A stretch of DNA of 64,000 bases from Pinus tabuliformis (GCA_031772625.1 CM062805.1:514022102-514086101), one strand, 5' to 3'; positions 12,584 to 23,450 are shown, counted from the first letter of the stretch. Made by a program: numbers and translations. The notes: generated by a model not told the origin, from the letters alone.

Positions 12584-15500
12584 AAATTCTGTGTATTGCA
12601 TCTGTCCACCATTCCTGTGTAGGGAGCTGATGCTTGAGGATGGCCTCCATTGTCTCTTCAGCTTCTGTATATTTGAAAAAATTTGGGGCTACATCAAACA
12701 AGTGATTAATTTCATTCATTATAAAAAGTAGATTTTCTATCTTACTATAGAAAATCTGCCCTGTAATAGGCCCTGTGTCTTCTGAAGTGCTGGCCTTCTC
12801 ATTGACCTGTGCTGAGGCAAAAACATTTACTCTTTTAGCATACTGTTCATGGGTGAATAATTTCCCTCCGCTGTTCAGTAAGCTAGGGAGTCCTCTACTC
12901 TGCAACACCTGAAATTTCTCCATGAACTTATTTACCTCTGTCTGCATATCCTGGGTTCTTCTGTCCAATGTCTGCACCAGATTTCTAAGAGTAAGAACCC
13001 TCTTGATCATTTGAATGGTCTCAGTTCTATTTGTGATTCCAATGGTGGCTAACTGAGAACTTGTTTTGTGGTTAAGCACATTGATCATTCTTGTAGCAAC
13101 TTCAGGCATATTTCCTAATAAGGCCCTTGATGTTAAGATTTCCTTATGTGCCTTTGGGATGAGCTCTAGTTGCTCATGGATTGTCTCGATGTATGGCCAT
13201 TGGTTGTTGATGGATTGACCAATATTGGACCATATCATTGCTCTGATCTCAGATATGATTTTATCTAGCTTGAGCTCATTCTCAAGCTCCTTGATCCTGT
13301 CTTTAAGGGCCTTGATTTCCCTGGCCTTTTCTCCCACCTCTCTTTTTGTCTTATCATGCCTTTCATTTACCTTGGCCAGCTTTTCCTTAGTTTCATTCAG
13401 CTCTGTCATCTGGGCTTCCAAAATTTGTATTTCATTCTTTAGCTTCTGCATATCGAGGCTCTGATCTGTGCTGATGGGTGCTGCTGAAGTAGATGTGGCT
13501 GTTTGTTCAGCCTGCTGAGGTGGAGGCACCGTAGTAGGAGCAGTCTCCTCAAGATTGATGACTTGAGGAGGGGGCTGAGATGTCTGCCGTTCTTGTACTT
13601 GTTTTAATGATGCTTGTAGAGCTGCTTGTGTAGCTTCATATTGCCCCAATTTTTCTTGTGCCTTCACAAGCTCTTTGTAAATGGAAACTAGCAGGGCAGT
13701 AGAATCCTGCTCATACCTTTGCTTTGCTATCTCATCAGTCTGTGGATGGATAGTGGCTGGAATTTTGACCTTCTTTCTTAGTGCAGCCATGTCAGCATCT
13801 CTAAGTTTCAGGATCTCTTGTATCCCTTTGATATCATTGGGATTGTGCCCAATTTCTACAATGATTTCCTCCAGGGACTTTATCCTGTTGTCTTTGGCCT
13901 CAGAAGAGGCCCTCTCCAGTTCTAGCTGGGAAGCTGTGGCATTCAGACTGCTTGTTAATTTATAATTCTCCAAAGTCTTGTCAGCCAATGAAGCATACAC
14001 CATTTCGCCAGTTTGCTTATGCAGCTCAATTTTGTCCATAGGGTGTATGTCCTTGGCGAGGACCTCTAGGTTAGTCCTAAGATAGTCAGCAGTGGATTGT
14101 GGCTGGAGTGCCGTAGGCATAAAGTGACTCATTATCATTTTGCCTTCACTTACATCAAAAGCAGACATAAGTCTCTGCTGATTGGAAGGAGCCATGTTTA
14201 GCAGGTGATTGTACAGTTGTACTTTGATAGGATCACTCCTCCTCTTGATGTCTATAAATTGCTGCTTGATGCTTACTTGTCCTTCTTTCTGCTGGCTGGA
14301 GGAGCTGACCTCCCCTCCCATGGTCCTGTCCTGTTCCTGCTGGAAGGAGCTTGCTGAAGCTTCTCTGCTGGGTGGGCCCATGCCCAATGCCTCTCTTATT
14401 GCTATATCCTCCTCTGGAAAATCATTTAGTCTCTGCCTTTTCTCTCCCTGGTTTATAGAGGATGTCAGGGGAGTTTCTCTGTCCCTTTTTCTAAAGACAA
14501 ATGTATCCTCCTTTTGAGGGGTTTGGAGGACCGAGGCATCAAAGGTAGTGTCTTGTCTTGTAGGCACCGTTCTTTCAGTGTTCTGAGGAGTCTCCACTGT
14601 TTCCTTTTGCTGGGCAGACTGCTCCTGCCTTTGTTCTTCTTGATGTTGTCGCTCTTGCTGTTCTGATTCTTCTTGCTGCCCTTGCTGCTGTTGTTTTTGT
14701 TGCTGTTCCTGCTGTTCCTGCTCCATCTCTTTGCCTTTGCCTTTTTCTGAGATGTTTTCACCAGTTCTTGTAGCTTGATGTTGGGCAGTTGAGGAGGACG
14801 CTGCTGCTCCAATTTGTGTGCTTGGCAGTGAGGTGACCTGTGAATAAAACTCAAGGTCAGCCATCTTCTTAAGGTTTCTTAGAGCTCTTTGATTAAGCTC
14901 TTCTTGGGTCACATTTTCTTCTAAAGTTCCTCTTCTCCACTTGCTTTGGTTGGCATATTTTTCTAAGTGAGGAAGGCTATAATGACCATAAGCAGATAAT
15001 TTGTATTTGAGCCTCCTCATTGTAATGAAGTTGTTGGGGTCATAGGGTTTCCATATGAAGCTGTATTTGAGACCAAGGCACCCAAGTATTCTATCTGCCT
15101 CTCTCCACCCTTCATCCCTTTCATTGAGAAGGAAATGGCCAAGTTGATTTCTGACTTTTAACTGTGCCTTCTTACCTTTTCCTGAAAAGTGGAGCATATC
15201 CACATAACCAAACTGCCTGAAGTATTCCAAGGCAAGTAGCCTCATAGGCACAAATCTAGGTAGTTTAAATGGGGGCAACTCACACCCATATAGTCTGATA
15301 ACGGTGTGGTGTTGGTAGAAATACCAATCCCCAATACTGTATGATTTTGATAAATGCAGGAGTCTTTGCATTTCGTCTGTCAATCTGGGAGGAGGTGAAC
15401 CCAACAGTAGAGTCAAGGCTGGATGGATGAAAAGATCAATAAATTCGCAGTAGGTGTATGGAGAACAGCTTACTATGTGAAAAACGGATGTCCAATACAC

Positions 15501-16310
15501 TACTGATCTCAGATTGCCCTGTGCATCTTCTCTCTTCTTTGGGAAGGAGAACTTATCATGCTGGAAGTATAGGAGCAGATGATATAGGTAAGAGGTGTAT
15601 TTAAATACCCTTTCTCTTGACAGATTCATCAACTGCTCATGCATCTTATCTGATATGTATGTGGCATAATCATAGTAGATTGGTTTCTTTCCTGGGGAAA
15701 ACATAAGCATCATTTGTAGAACAGTTTCATCCACATACTCCACTGAATCATATCCCAAGATGGGACTGATCATGTCAACAAGGTCTAAACCCAACTGGTT
15801 GAGGTAGGCAAAATGGATGGGAGGAATTTGCACAGTATCAGCTTTGATGAAAATCTGATTAAGCTTTGTGATTTGTGCCTCTGTTATCCTGGCTCCCTGT
15901 ACTATTAAATCAGCTAATGATAGAGGGACCAACTTTTGATCTGTCTTGAACTGCAACATCTCCCTGATGGCTTCAGGGGTAATGAGGAACAGAATTGAGC
16001 CTGAAGAGTCCAGCACTGCCCTCTGGGATGCATCATAGTAATCAGCAACTAAGTGGATAAGCTCAGGGAATTGATTAACCTGAGGAAGCTTGAATATTGG
16101 GAGAAATGAATCCCAAATTCCCAGGATGTCTGTCCCCCTCTCATGTTTGATCTTTATTTCATTTAGGATTTGTAAATGGAACCTGCTTTTGCTCAACATT
16201 TCCTCTGATATCTTGTAGTCCATGTCTGCTAATGCTCTTGTGTCCAATGTTCTATTAGGGGCATTCAGGGGAGCTACATTGAGGGCTATAGGAGCTACAG
16301 GGGGATCCAT
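12579..16310 (-). CDS. Intact 1243-aa protein of an unrecognised repetitive family
   Basis: I do not recognise this protein and assign no function. The frame is open from 16373, but the Met at 16310 (MDPPVAPIALNVAPLNAP) is the better start because the other copy also starts at the equivalent place (METPVALSVAPMNAP at 19366). Visible parts: residues 1 to about 510, a largely helical region rich in Leu, Phe, Tyr and Trp; about 517-573, a Gln/Glu-rich low-complexity tract; about 603-627, basic FRKRDRE and KRQRL clusters that could be a nuclear localisation signal; about 707-737, a conserved NQQRLMSAFDVSEGKMIMS block; about 953-1017, a heptad-like coiled coil; and a conserved C-terminus ending EWWTDAIHRIL. 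There is no zinc knuckle, protease DSG, RT YxDD, transposase or signal peptide. The TAA stop lies inside the 3' repeat. It is undamaged although almost all neighbouring repeats are broken, so it is young or maintained. It may be a gag-like or accessory protein of a non-autonomous LTR element. Confidence 0.8.
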   Translation of the reverse strand: MDPPVAPIALNVAPLNAPNRTLDTRALADMDYKISEEMLSKSRFHLQILNEIKIKHERGTDILGIWDSFLPIFKLPQVNQFPELIHLVADYYDASQRAVLDSSGSILFLITPEAIREMLQFKTDQKLVPLSLADLIVQGARITEAQITKLNQIFIKADTVQIPPIHFAYLNQLGLDLVDMISPILGYDSVEYVDETVLQMMLMFSPGKKPIYYDYATYISDKMHEQLMNLSRERVFKYTSYLYHLLLYFQHDKFSFPKKREDAQGNLRSVVYWTSVFHIVSCSPYTYCEFIDLFIHPALTLLLGSPPPRLTDEMQRLLHLSKSYSIGDWYFYQHHTVIRLYGCELPPFKLPRFVPMRLLALEYFRQFGYVDMLHFSGKGKKAQLKVRNQLGHFLLNERDEGWREADRILGCLGLKYSFIWKPYDPNNFITMRRLKYKLSAYGHYSLPHLEKYANQSKWRRGTLEENVTQEELNQRALRNLKKMADLEFYSQVTSLPSTQIGAAASSSTAQHQATRTGENISEKGKGKEMEQEQQEQQQKQQQQGQQEESEQQERQHQEEQRQEQSAQQKETVETPQNTERTVPTRQDTTFDASVLQTPQKEDTFVFRKRDRETPLTSSINQGEKRQRLNDFPEEDIAIREALGMGPPSREASASSFQQEQDRTMGGEVSSSSQQKEGQVSIKQQFIDIKRRSDPIKVQLYNHLLNMAPSNQQRLMSAFDVSEGKMIMSHFMPTALQPQSTADYLRTNLEVLAKDIHPMDKIELHKQTGEMVYASLADKTLENYKLTSSLNATASQLELERASSEAKDNRIKSLEEIIVEIGHNPNDIKGIQEILKLRDADMAALRKKVKIPATIHPQTDEIAKQRYEQDSTALLVSIYKELVKAQEKLGQYEATQAALQASLKQVQERQTSQPPPQVINLEETAPTTVPPPQQAEQTATSTSAAPISTDQSLDMQKLKNEIQILEAQMTELNETKEKLAKVNERHDKTKREVGEKAREIKALKDRIKELENELKLDKIISEIRAMIWSNIGQSINNQWPYIETIHEQLELIPKAHKEILTSRALLGNMPEVATRMINVLNHKTSSQLATIGITNRTETIQMIKRVLTLRNLVQTLDRRTQDMQTEVNKFMEKFQVLQSRGLPSLLNSGGKLFTHEQYAKRVNVFASAQVNEKASTSEDTGPITGQIFYSKIENLLFIMNEINHLFDVAPNFFKYTEAEETMEAILKHQLPTQEWWTDAIHRIL

Positions 16311-16539
16311 GACTCTTCTTGGGATGTGGTTCTCTTTGAAGACTGCTGTTACTATGCAGAGTAACACTGACAAAGTTTCTTTGCAGACAATGATGGTTTT
16401 ATGAGTGAAGGGTGAAGGTAAAGGCTGCAGCAGTTGAAATACTGCCTTTGAGTGATTAGGTGGGTGGCAGAAATGCTCAGAGTATGCTTTTTGTGGTGGA
16501 TTTGTTTCCTGCAGGTGAAGGGTTCACGATTGCGCGAAC

Positions 16540-17690
16540 CAGCGACAGTTTTCTTTCAAATTACCCACAGTGGTTCGACAGAAGTGTGGTGACGGCTCTG
16601 GTTCAGTTTAAATGTCAATTCAGTGGCATTTAACGGTGAATTTCGGGTCTTAAGGTCTGTTACCTATTGATACGCGAAATGCAGTGAAAATGGAGTTTCA
16701 GAGCTCAAATGAGGAATACCTGTAGATTTGGACTGGTTAGAGCTTGCTGGCGCTGAAGAAATGGACGTTCTGGCGGTCAGGAAACACTTTTCCGCGGCTG
16801 GTGCAGGTTTGGTCGTAATTATGCATGCAGGATAAACAACGATGAATGCGCTCAAAATGGCAAAAAACACGAATTTTCGGCCAAAATAGACTTTTTGGTG
16901 ATTTTGGCGCGAATTCGTGCTGACGTCATCATGACGTCATGAGTGGGGTCGGGGCCGGATGACGTCAGCAGGACGTCATCGGGCCAGGTGGCGGGGTCTG
17001 GTTGGTCCACTGGGGCAGTGAGATGGCAGGACAGGTGGACCAATGGCTGGGCAAGGGAATGACAAGACGGCGTACCTGGGTGACGGAGCGATGACGGGTT
17101 GCTGAGGTCACATAGGCGGGAACGGCAAAACCAGAAACCGCGGCGGTTTGATATCGCACCGCTTACGGTACGATGGCGGTTTGCAGCAGTAGTACCTCCG
17201 ACGGATTGTGGAGCCGACGCGTGGATACAGCGTGACGTAACCTTTATACGGCCGTCGGGAGGTAACCTTCGGGCATCGGATGAGCTCCGACGCTATGGTG
17301 GCCGTCAGATCTGGAGGAGCCAAATCGGACGGTGATCGGAATACTGATGTGACAGGGAGATAGCGTACTTAATTTTCAGACGTCGGAAGGACTCCGACGC
17401 GATCAGGGCCGTTGGAACGGGAGGTATTTGATCGGACGGTTGTCGGGACAAGTAAAGTGACAACCAAGTACGGGGAAGGGGAGGATTAAAATAATGCTTT
17501 TTCTGGGAATTTGCGCGATGGCGGAGACTATGCAAAAGTGGGTTTTCACGTTTCGTTTGAAAATAGCTCCGCCCTTTAGACTTAGCATAAAGATAATATG
17601 TCGGTTTTTCATGATTTTTGGCCATTTGAAGCGGGTGAGGGTAGAAATTAGGCTTTTTAGGGGTTTTATGTGCAAAAGGGGGTCAAAATG
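16540..17690 (-). promoter_or_regulatory. CpG-rich upstream region of the 1243-aa ORF
   Basis: This stretch is visibly richer in G, C and CpG than anything around it. It holds four TGACGTCA-type palindromes (16921-16978), an E2F-like TTTTGGCGCGAA (16902-16913), a TGACGTAA site (17233-17240), a TATAAAGG box on the minus strand (17241-17248) and repeated CCGACG/CTCCGACGC words. No ORF here looks like a real protein. Most likely the promoter or leader of the element, kept CpG-rich because it is young or unmethylated (inference). Confidence 0.5.
16921..16978. promoter_or_regulatory. Cluster of four TGACGTCA (bZIP/as-1-like) sites
   Basis: TGACGTCA occurs at 16921-16928, 16932-16939 and 16960-16967, and GGACGTCA at 16971-16978. 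Starts are 11, 28 and 11 bases apart, so the sites form two pairs each about one helical turn apart, resembling the paired TGACG of the plant as-1 element bound by TGA-type bZIP factors. The motif is seen in the sequence; binding is inference. Confidence 0.65.
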
Positions 17691-18661
17691 AAGGAATTAG
17701 CTCATGAAGGGGAAGAGGTACTTGGCTTAGGTTCATCAACATGACCAGGTGTCATTCGATCCCTGACTCAAGACTTATTGGCTATAATACCAAGGGGTGG
17801 GTATTTATATAATGCTTGGGGTTTATACACCATGGTGTTAGTAATAATAGGGGAAAAGGTAATATAGGGGATTTACATAGTAGAATTAGAGTTAATATGG
17901 ATGAGAGGGTGAGTGGAGGGGAAACCATTTAAGTTTATGTGAAACAAACTTGGTTTTGAGAGTAGATCAAAATGAAAAGATTTTTAGACAAGAAATGTGG
18001 CTTCTAAAGATTAAGAACCACCATGAAACCTTAGTCTTTTCCATGAATCTTGGCTAGTGGGGGAATGTTAGAAATGAAATTGGAGGGGAATGAGGGAAAT
18101 TAGTCATGCTTCCTGCTGCAATTCCATGAAAAGAACACCTTTGTCAATTAATTGACTTTGCTTTGATACCCACAGTTACCATCTCCGCAATGGTAGGGAT
18201 AACCTTTCTGCAACCCCAACTACTTACCCAGCTACTTGCCTAGCATTTTTATTTCTTCTTGGAGGGTGCACTTGGACTTGCAAACCCTTACTTGCCTTTT
18301 CTTTTCTTTGGCTTTTTTCTTTTGCTTTTTCTATCTACTTCTACCCTTATCTCTTCCAAGGTCCCAGATTAAGCTGTTGGGAGCCTTTTCTTCTCTACCT
18401 GAACTAGTTGTCTGCCAAGATTAAGCAGTTTGGACAGACTTCTTTCTCTATTCTATAACTGAAAATTGAAAACATGGCATGATCCAGGTTAAACTGTTGG
18501 ATCATCCACCAAAATTGAGATAAGGTCATCAACATTGAAACACTTTACACACCTCTTGTTCTCTAGGAAATATGGGATCTTTGTGATATCAAAGCAGAGC
18601 ATATTTGGACTTTCCCTTGCCAATCATGAAATATGAAACCTATTGGTATAGGTATCCAACA
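17691..18661. repeat. LTR-like right end of the inner insertion with a TATA box
   Basis: On the minus strand a TATATAAATACCC box is present (about 17795-17807). On the plus strand a purine tract (AGTGGGGGAA) precedes TGTTAGAAATG at 18066, and the block ends ...TATCCAACA at 18661, exactly at the target duplication. So 18066-18661 looks like a 596-bp plus-strand LTR, but no partner was found at the left end. Nothing coding is seen. Confidence 0.35.
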
Positions 18662-18666
18662 TATTT
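18662..18666. repeat. Target-site duplication TATTT (right)
   Basis: Matches 11333-11337. It lies between CCAACA, the right edge of the insertion, and the resuming outer ORF. Confidence 0.7.
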
Positions 18667-19366
18667 AAAAACTCCTTCATTGTCCAGTCTCAGGAATTGG
18701 TCATGAAGTTTATTGGCAATATAGGAGGCATAATCATACGTAACAGCAGGGGGCTGTCCAAGAGTAAATATTCACAACAACACTAAAGTTACATCATCAA
18801 CATACTCAACGGAGTTGAATCTCATGATTAAGGATATCATATCAACAATGAGTTTTCCTATGTCTGTGAAGAAGTTCTGTAGATAGGGAAGTGAGCCTTT
18901 AGGCTGATGTTTAGGCTCCATGAAAATTTGACAGATGCGACACAGTTCTCATTGAGACAATTGGGTAGATTTCTCAAGTAGGTATCCCATATAAAGAGGA
19001 GTTAGAGCTTGTTCAGGGGAAAATTGCAACATTTCATTAATGGATGCAGCTGATGGGGAAAATGACTATTTGACTTGGGGACATAACAACCCTAATGTTA
19101 GGGTAATAGTTTTTCTGGCATCGATGAATCAGATCAGGGAAAATATGGATTGCGGGGAGAAAATACATGGGAAGGTTGGATTCCCACAGTCCCAGGATGT
19201 CTAAGCCATTTAGGTATTGGTCTCTGGCTTGGAAAAAAACTTTCAAGTGGTTTATGTCGATGGCTAAGTCCCTTATTTGAAAGTCTTTATCTGCAAGAGG
19301 CAGATAGTCTAAGTCTTTGTGAGGGGCATTCATGGGTGCAACAGACAGAGCCACAGGGGTTTCCAT
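18662..19366 (-). pseudogene. N-terminal 235 codons of the outer copy of the unknown protein
   Basis: Starts at 19366 (METPVALSVAPMNAP) and follows the intact copy through the DILGLWESNLP segment, the SVEYVD segment and YDYASYIA to a Val-Phe-Lys-Tyr at the TATTT duplication. One or more stops interrupt it (for example after about 19037 and near 18770). It is the missing front of 8381-11337. Joined across the insertion the frame continues without a gap, which shows these two pieces were one gene copy. Confidence 0.85.
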
Positions 19367-20080
19367 TTCTAGTTCTTGTGGATTCAGAAAAGGAATTTGA
19401 GTTTTTGGTGAAAAATGGGTGAATTAACTGATCTGGGAATTTGTATGGGCAAAATAAAGACTAAATTTGCAATAAAATTTGTGTTTCTCTGTAGATTTTA
19501 TACTGTAAAACCAAACTTGCAAGGTTTCAATGGAAATTGGATAAATACCTGTATTTAAGGAATGAACAGAGTAATAGCAAGTGCTGATAGTGACTAACAG
19601 GTTCTGGCTACATCGGCTGCAATTTTCTCAACAAGGTGGCGGTTGGAAAACTTGGGAGGTTGACTTGAATGTTGTTTGCATGGGAGCACGGTTGCAATAC
19701 AAAATAACAGAGAAAACGACACTTTGTTGGTTTTATTAACAAAGTAGAAGGTGGCGGGAATTTTTTTATTCGGGCAGATGACATAAGGAGGAAAGGATGT
19801 TTTGTCGCATGCGGAGGGCGGTAAGTGGTATGTGATCGCATCGCTTTTGGGGACAGGTGGGTTTCAGCCAGGAGCCAGCAATTCCACAGGTTGTGCGACG
19901 CATGGCAAGGTACTGTGTAAAAACAGGCCCAACCCAATTAAAAAATATTTAATTGTATCAGGGGTGATTTGATTGGTTGGGGAGGGTTGTTAATTAACCG
20001 TGAGGGTTAATTAATCTCTATTAATGCAGTGGGGGATTAGGTTGTTAATGAATTACAGACTTCTATGACACCACTCGACC
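19367..20080. other. Upstream flank of the outer copy, no gene recognised
   Basis: Moderately GC-rich compared with the AT-rich block to its right, with several CpG-containing words around 19790-19920. By position it should be the 5' leader or promoter of the outer copy. It shows no clear similarity by eye to the CpG-rich block of the inner copy. Confidence 0.4.
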
Positions 20081-23000
20081 TTTAAATTTTAGGAGTACCC
20101 TAAACCCTAAACTTTATGGAAACTTTCAACATTACTCTTTGTTGCAACATATTCCTAAACTTCTAATTTGTTGGAGAAATCAACGCAAACTTGGAATTTT
20201 CATTATAAGTAATTCAAATCCTCGGATTTGATATATACTTTCAAGGGCAATTCTCAAATTTGGTTCACAACACAACCAATCTAAAAACAAATTGCTTGAA
20301 TATTTAAAATGTTATCAATCCATTTATCCTGATAATATTTGTATTAGTTCATGTATTTCTTCCACCAGTGCCAATTTACTGGATTTTGTGCTTTTCAAAA
20401 GTCTTGATTTTCAAATCTCTCAAAAACTTTCTACAAAGTGCTATCAAAAACATCTGAATGCTTATCAGTGCATTCATTTTACTTTTTAGCACACTCAACA
20501 CTAGAAAGTGGCATTTGTTGTAAATGAATTACAAATATGTTTTTTTAGAAAATAATCAATCCAATTTTTTAGAGTTCAAAAGGTTCTATATTTGGCTTCG
20601 ATCCAGAGGATATCCACCTGATTTTCTTTAGACATGTTTTTAAATGTTCAGTGAGATCAAAGGGAAACTCTATTGCAACAGGTTTATGCATGAGGACATC
20701 TTTATTATTCAGGCCTCAAAAGGGCTCCCTTGATGTTAAAATTAGACTTCTATGAAGCCACCCAAGTAGTTGGTTCATTGAAGACAACTAGAGGAAAAAA
20801 TATACAACATATACAAAATATAGTTCTATGAAGCCACTTGATCTTTAAACCTTGGGGAGACCCTAAACCCTAAACTTTATGAATACTTCTAGTGTTACTC
20901 TTTGTTGTAGCATATTCCTAAACCTCTAATCTGTTGGAAAAATCCACACGAGATTGGAACCTTTATTATGAGAAATTCAAATCCTCAAACTTGATATATT
21001 CTTTCAGGAGTAGTTCTCATATTTGATTCACAACATGATCGATCCAGTCAGCAATTTGTAAATAGATGAATAAAGATCTATGAAATTATAGAAAATTTAT
21101 ATAATAAACAAAACATAAACATATATATATATATATATATGAAAAAAAAAAAAACATCAACAATTAAAGATGCTTAAAAAATGCATTTTTTTCATTATTA
21201 AATGTTTTAAAATTTTTGAATAAAATCTAATAAAACAATTTTGGTTAAAAATAAACAAAGAATAACGCTAGCAATAACAATGCAAAAACAAAAAACTGAA
21301 TTGATATAAAAATAAAGACACCTAAGAAATATTATGCAAAGAAAACATAATATACAAGAAAATATCTTTATATTATCAAACTAGTTTCATCTTAAAAAAT
21401 TCATCAGTGATACAAATTATTTCCATTACAAACTGCCTTTATATAAAAAAAATGGACAAAAGTCGTGCTAAAAAAAATTGTTAAGAAATGAATTGTTCAA
21501 TAAATTAAAATGATTGAGATCTCTCCAAAAAAGAAGCAAGGAAAATGTAACCAAAACAATTCAACCAATCAACAAGAAAAAGGTCCCAAAAAACCCTAAA
21601 AAGATGGGCGCAAATCATTGCTAAAAAAAGTGCTAGTTTTGGCATAAAATATGACAAATGTCAAAAAATAACATAAAAAGAACCCAAAAATCCCCCTAAA
21701 GATCCCCTAAAGTTTAAAGATCCCCTAAAGATCCCCTAAAGTTTAAAGATCAAGTGGCTTCACAAAAATCCAACTTTAATACCAAGAGAGGCTTTTTGAG
21801 GCTTGAATAATGAACTTACTACAATAAAACTTTCATTTGATCCCACTGAACTCTAAAAAACATCACAAAATAAAATCAAATGGATATCATCTAAACCAAA
21901 AACAAATATAAAACAACCTCCTAAGCTCTGAAAAACTAAACTGACTACTTTTTCAAAAAAGATATCTTTGTGATTCGTTTATAACAAATACCACATTATG
22001 ATATCAAAGGTGCCAAAAAATAAAAATAAAAATGTACTAATAAACATTCAAAAGCTTTTAATAACATTTTATATAAAAACTTTCCAAAGATTTGAAAAAC
22101 ACAACATTCAGTAAATTGACACTGATGAAATAAATATATGAAATAATACAAATATTATTAAAATAAATGAAATAAAAACATTCTATATACTCAAGTAGTC
22201 TATCTTTAAAGCATAACCAAACCATATAACCATCATCAATCAAACTTTTCAAACACTTCATTAATGATAATTTTATAGTTTAATTATGCTCTAAAAACAA
22301 ATTGTTGAAATATTTAAAATGTTATCAATTCATTTATCATAATAATATTTGTATTACTTCATGTATTTCTTCTACTAATGTCAATTTACTGGATGTGCTT
22401 TTTAAAAATTCTGATTTTCAAATCTCTCGAAAACTTTCTACAAAATGTTATCAAAAGCCTCTAAATGCTTACCAATACATTCATTTTATTTCTTAACACA
22501 CTTAACACTAAAAAAATGTCATTTATTGTAAATAAATTACAAAAATATCTTTCTTGAAAAAACAATCAATCCAATTTTTTTAGAGTTCAAAAAGCTATTC
22601 TATATTCAACTTCAATCCAAAAGATATTCACCTAATTTTTTTCAAGCATATTTTTAAAAAATTCAAATAACAAAAAAAAAAAAAAAAAAGGGCTCTATTT
22701 CAACAAATTTATGCATAAAGACCTTTTCAATATTCAAACATCAAAAAAGCCCCCTTAATATTAAAATTGGACTTTTATGAAACCACTTGATCTTTAAACA
22801 CTAGGAGAACCATAAACCTTAAAACTTTATAAAGACTTTCAACATTACCCTTTGTTATAGCATATTCCTAAACCTTTGATTTGTTGGAAAAATCAACACA
22901 AATTTGGAACCTTCAATATGGGCCATTCAAATTCTCAAACTTGCTATATTTTTTCAAAAGCAATTCTCAAATTTGGTTCATATTTACACTCATCTTTTCA

Positions 23001-23450
23001 AGCTTTTTTGCAACCTTTTTTCTACCAATTAGTGGACTTACTATTTCAATTACATCTTTCCCATTTCTTTTTTGAGCAAATCATAAACATTTTAGTTTCC
23101 TTAACAATTTATTTCTTAACCATTTTTCTAAACACAACACTTATCAATTTCTTATATAAAAACAATTTGTAATAAAAATTCTTTATATCACTAATAAATT
23201 CTTTAAGACAACTAGTTTGATAATATAAAAATCTTTTCGTATATATTAGGTTCTCTTTGCATAATATTTTTTATATGTTTTTATTTTCATATCAATTCAA
23301 TTTCTTGTTTCTACATTGTTACTATTAATTTTATTTGTTGTCAAATCATAAATTTTTTTATATTTCAAACATATTTCTAATTACACAAATAAATTTGAAA
23401 AAAACACAAATAATAAAGAAAAAGCACAACCAAATCCAAATCAATAATAA
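20080..23450. repeat. AT-rich cluster of direct and inverted repeats
   Basis: A block near 20085-20760 recurs in direct orientation at about 22290-22990 (for example the ATTTAAAATGTTATCAAT and TGTCAATTTACTGGAT words) and in inverted orientation at about 21750-22260. A second block, 20833-21050, repeats part of the first (CCCTAAACCCTAAACTTTATG). Sequence at 21240-21440 recurs inverted at about 23150-23350. No protein is recognisable. This looks like repeated insertion and inversion of one AT-rich family, perhaps a foldback-type element. Confidence 0.6.

Larger units (their letters stand above)
11338..18661. mobile_element. 7.3-kb insertion carrying the intact single-ORF gene, inside a copy of the same family
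   Basis: Its edges are TGTTAACACC (left) and TATCCAACA (right), flanked by TATTT on both sides. Removing it joins two halves of a related ORF in frame. It contains the 3' repeat (11338-12583), the 1243-aa ORF (12579-16310), a CpG-rich upstream block (about 16540-17690), and a block of about 900 bases with a TATA box and an LTR-like right end. The TG...CA ends plus a 5-bp duplication fit integrase-mediated insertion, but the two ends do not look like copies of one LTR. The element may be chimeric or composite. No gag, protease, RT or integrase motif was seen. Confidence 0.65.

Noticed and set aside
13225-14517. Several plus-strand frames of 79-102 codons
   Set aside because: They are antisense shadows of the 1243-aa minus-strand ORF, with Ser/Leu-rich composition typical of reversed coiled-coil and Gln-rich sequence.
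18540-18661. Apparent continuation of the outer unknown ORF (residues resembling YLYQ...YF)
   Set aside because: The resemblance to the YLYH...YF of the intact copy is short and followed by a stop. The TATTT duplication and exact frame restoration place the boundary at 18662.
20097-20112. Telomere-like CCCTAAACCCTAAAC
   Set aside because: Only two units, and the same word recurs at about 20861 as part of a dispersed AT-rich repeat, so there is no telomeric array.
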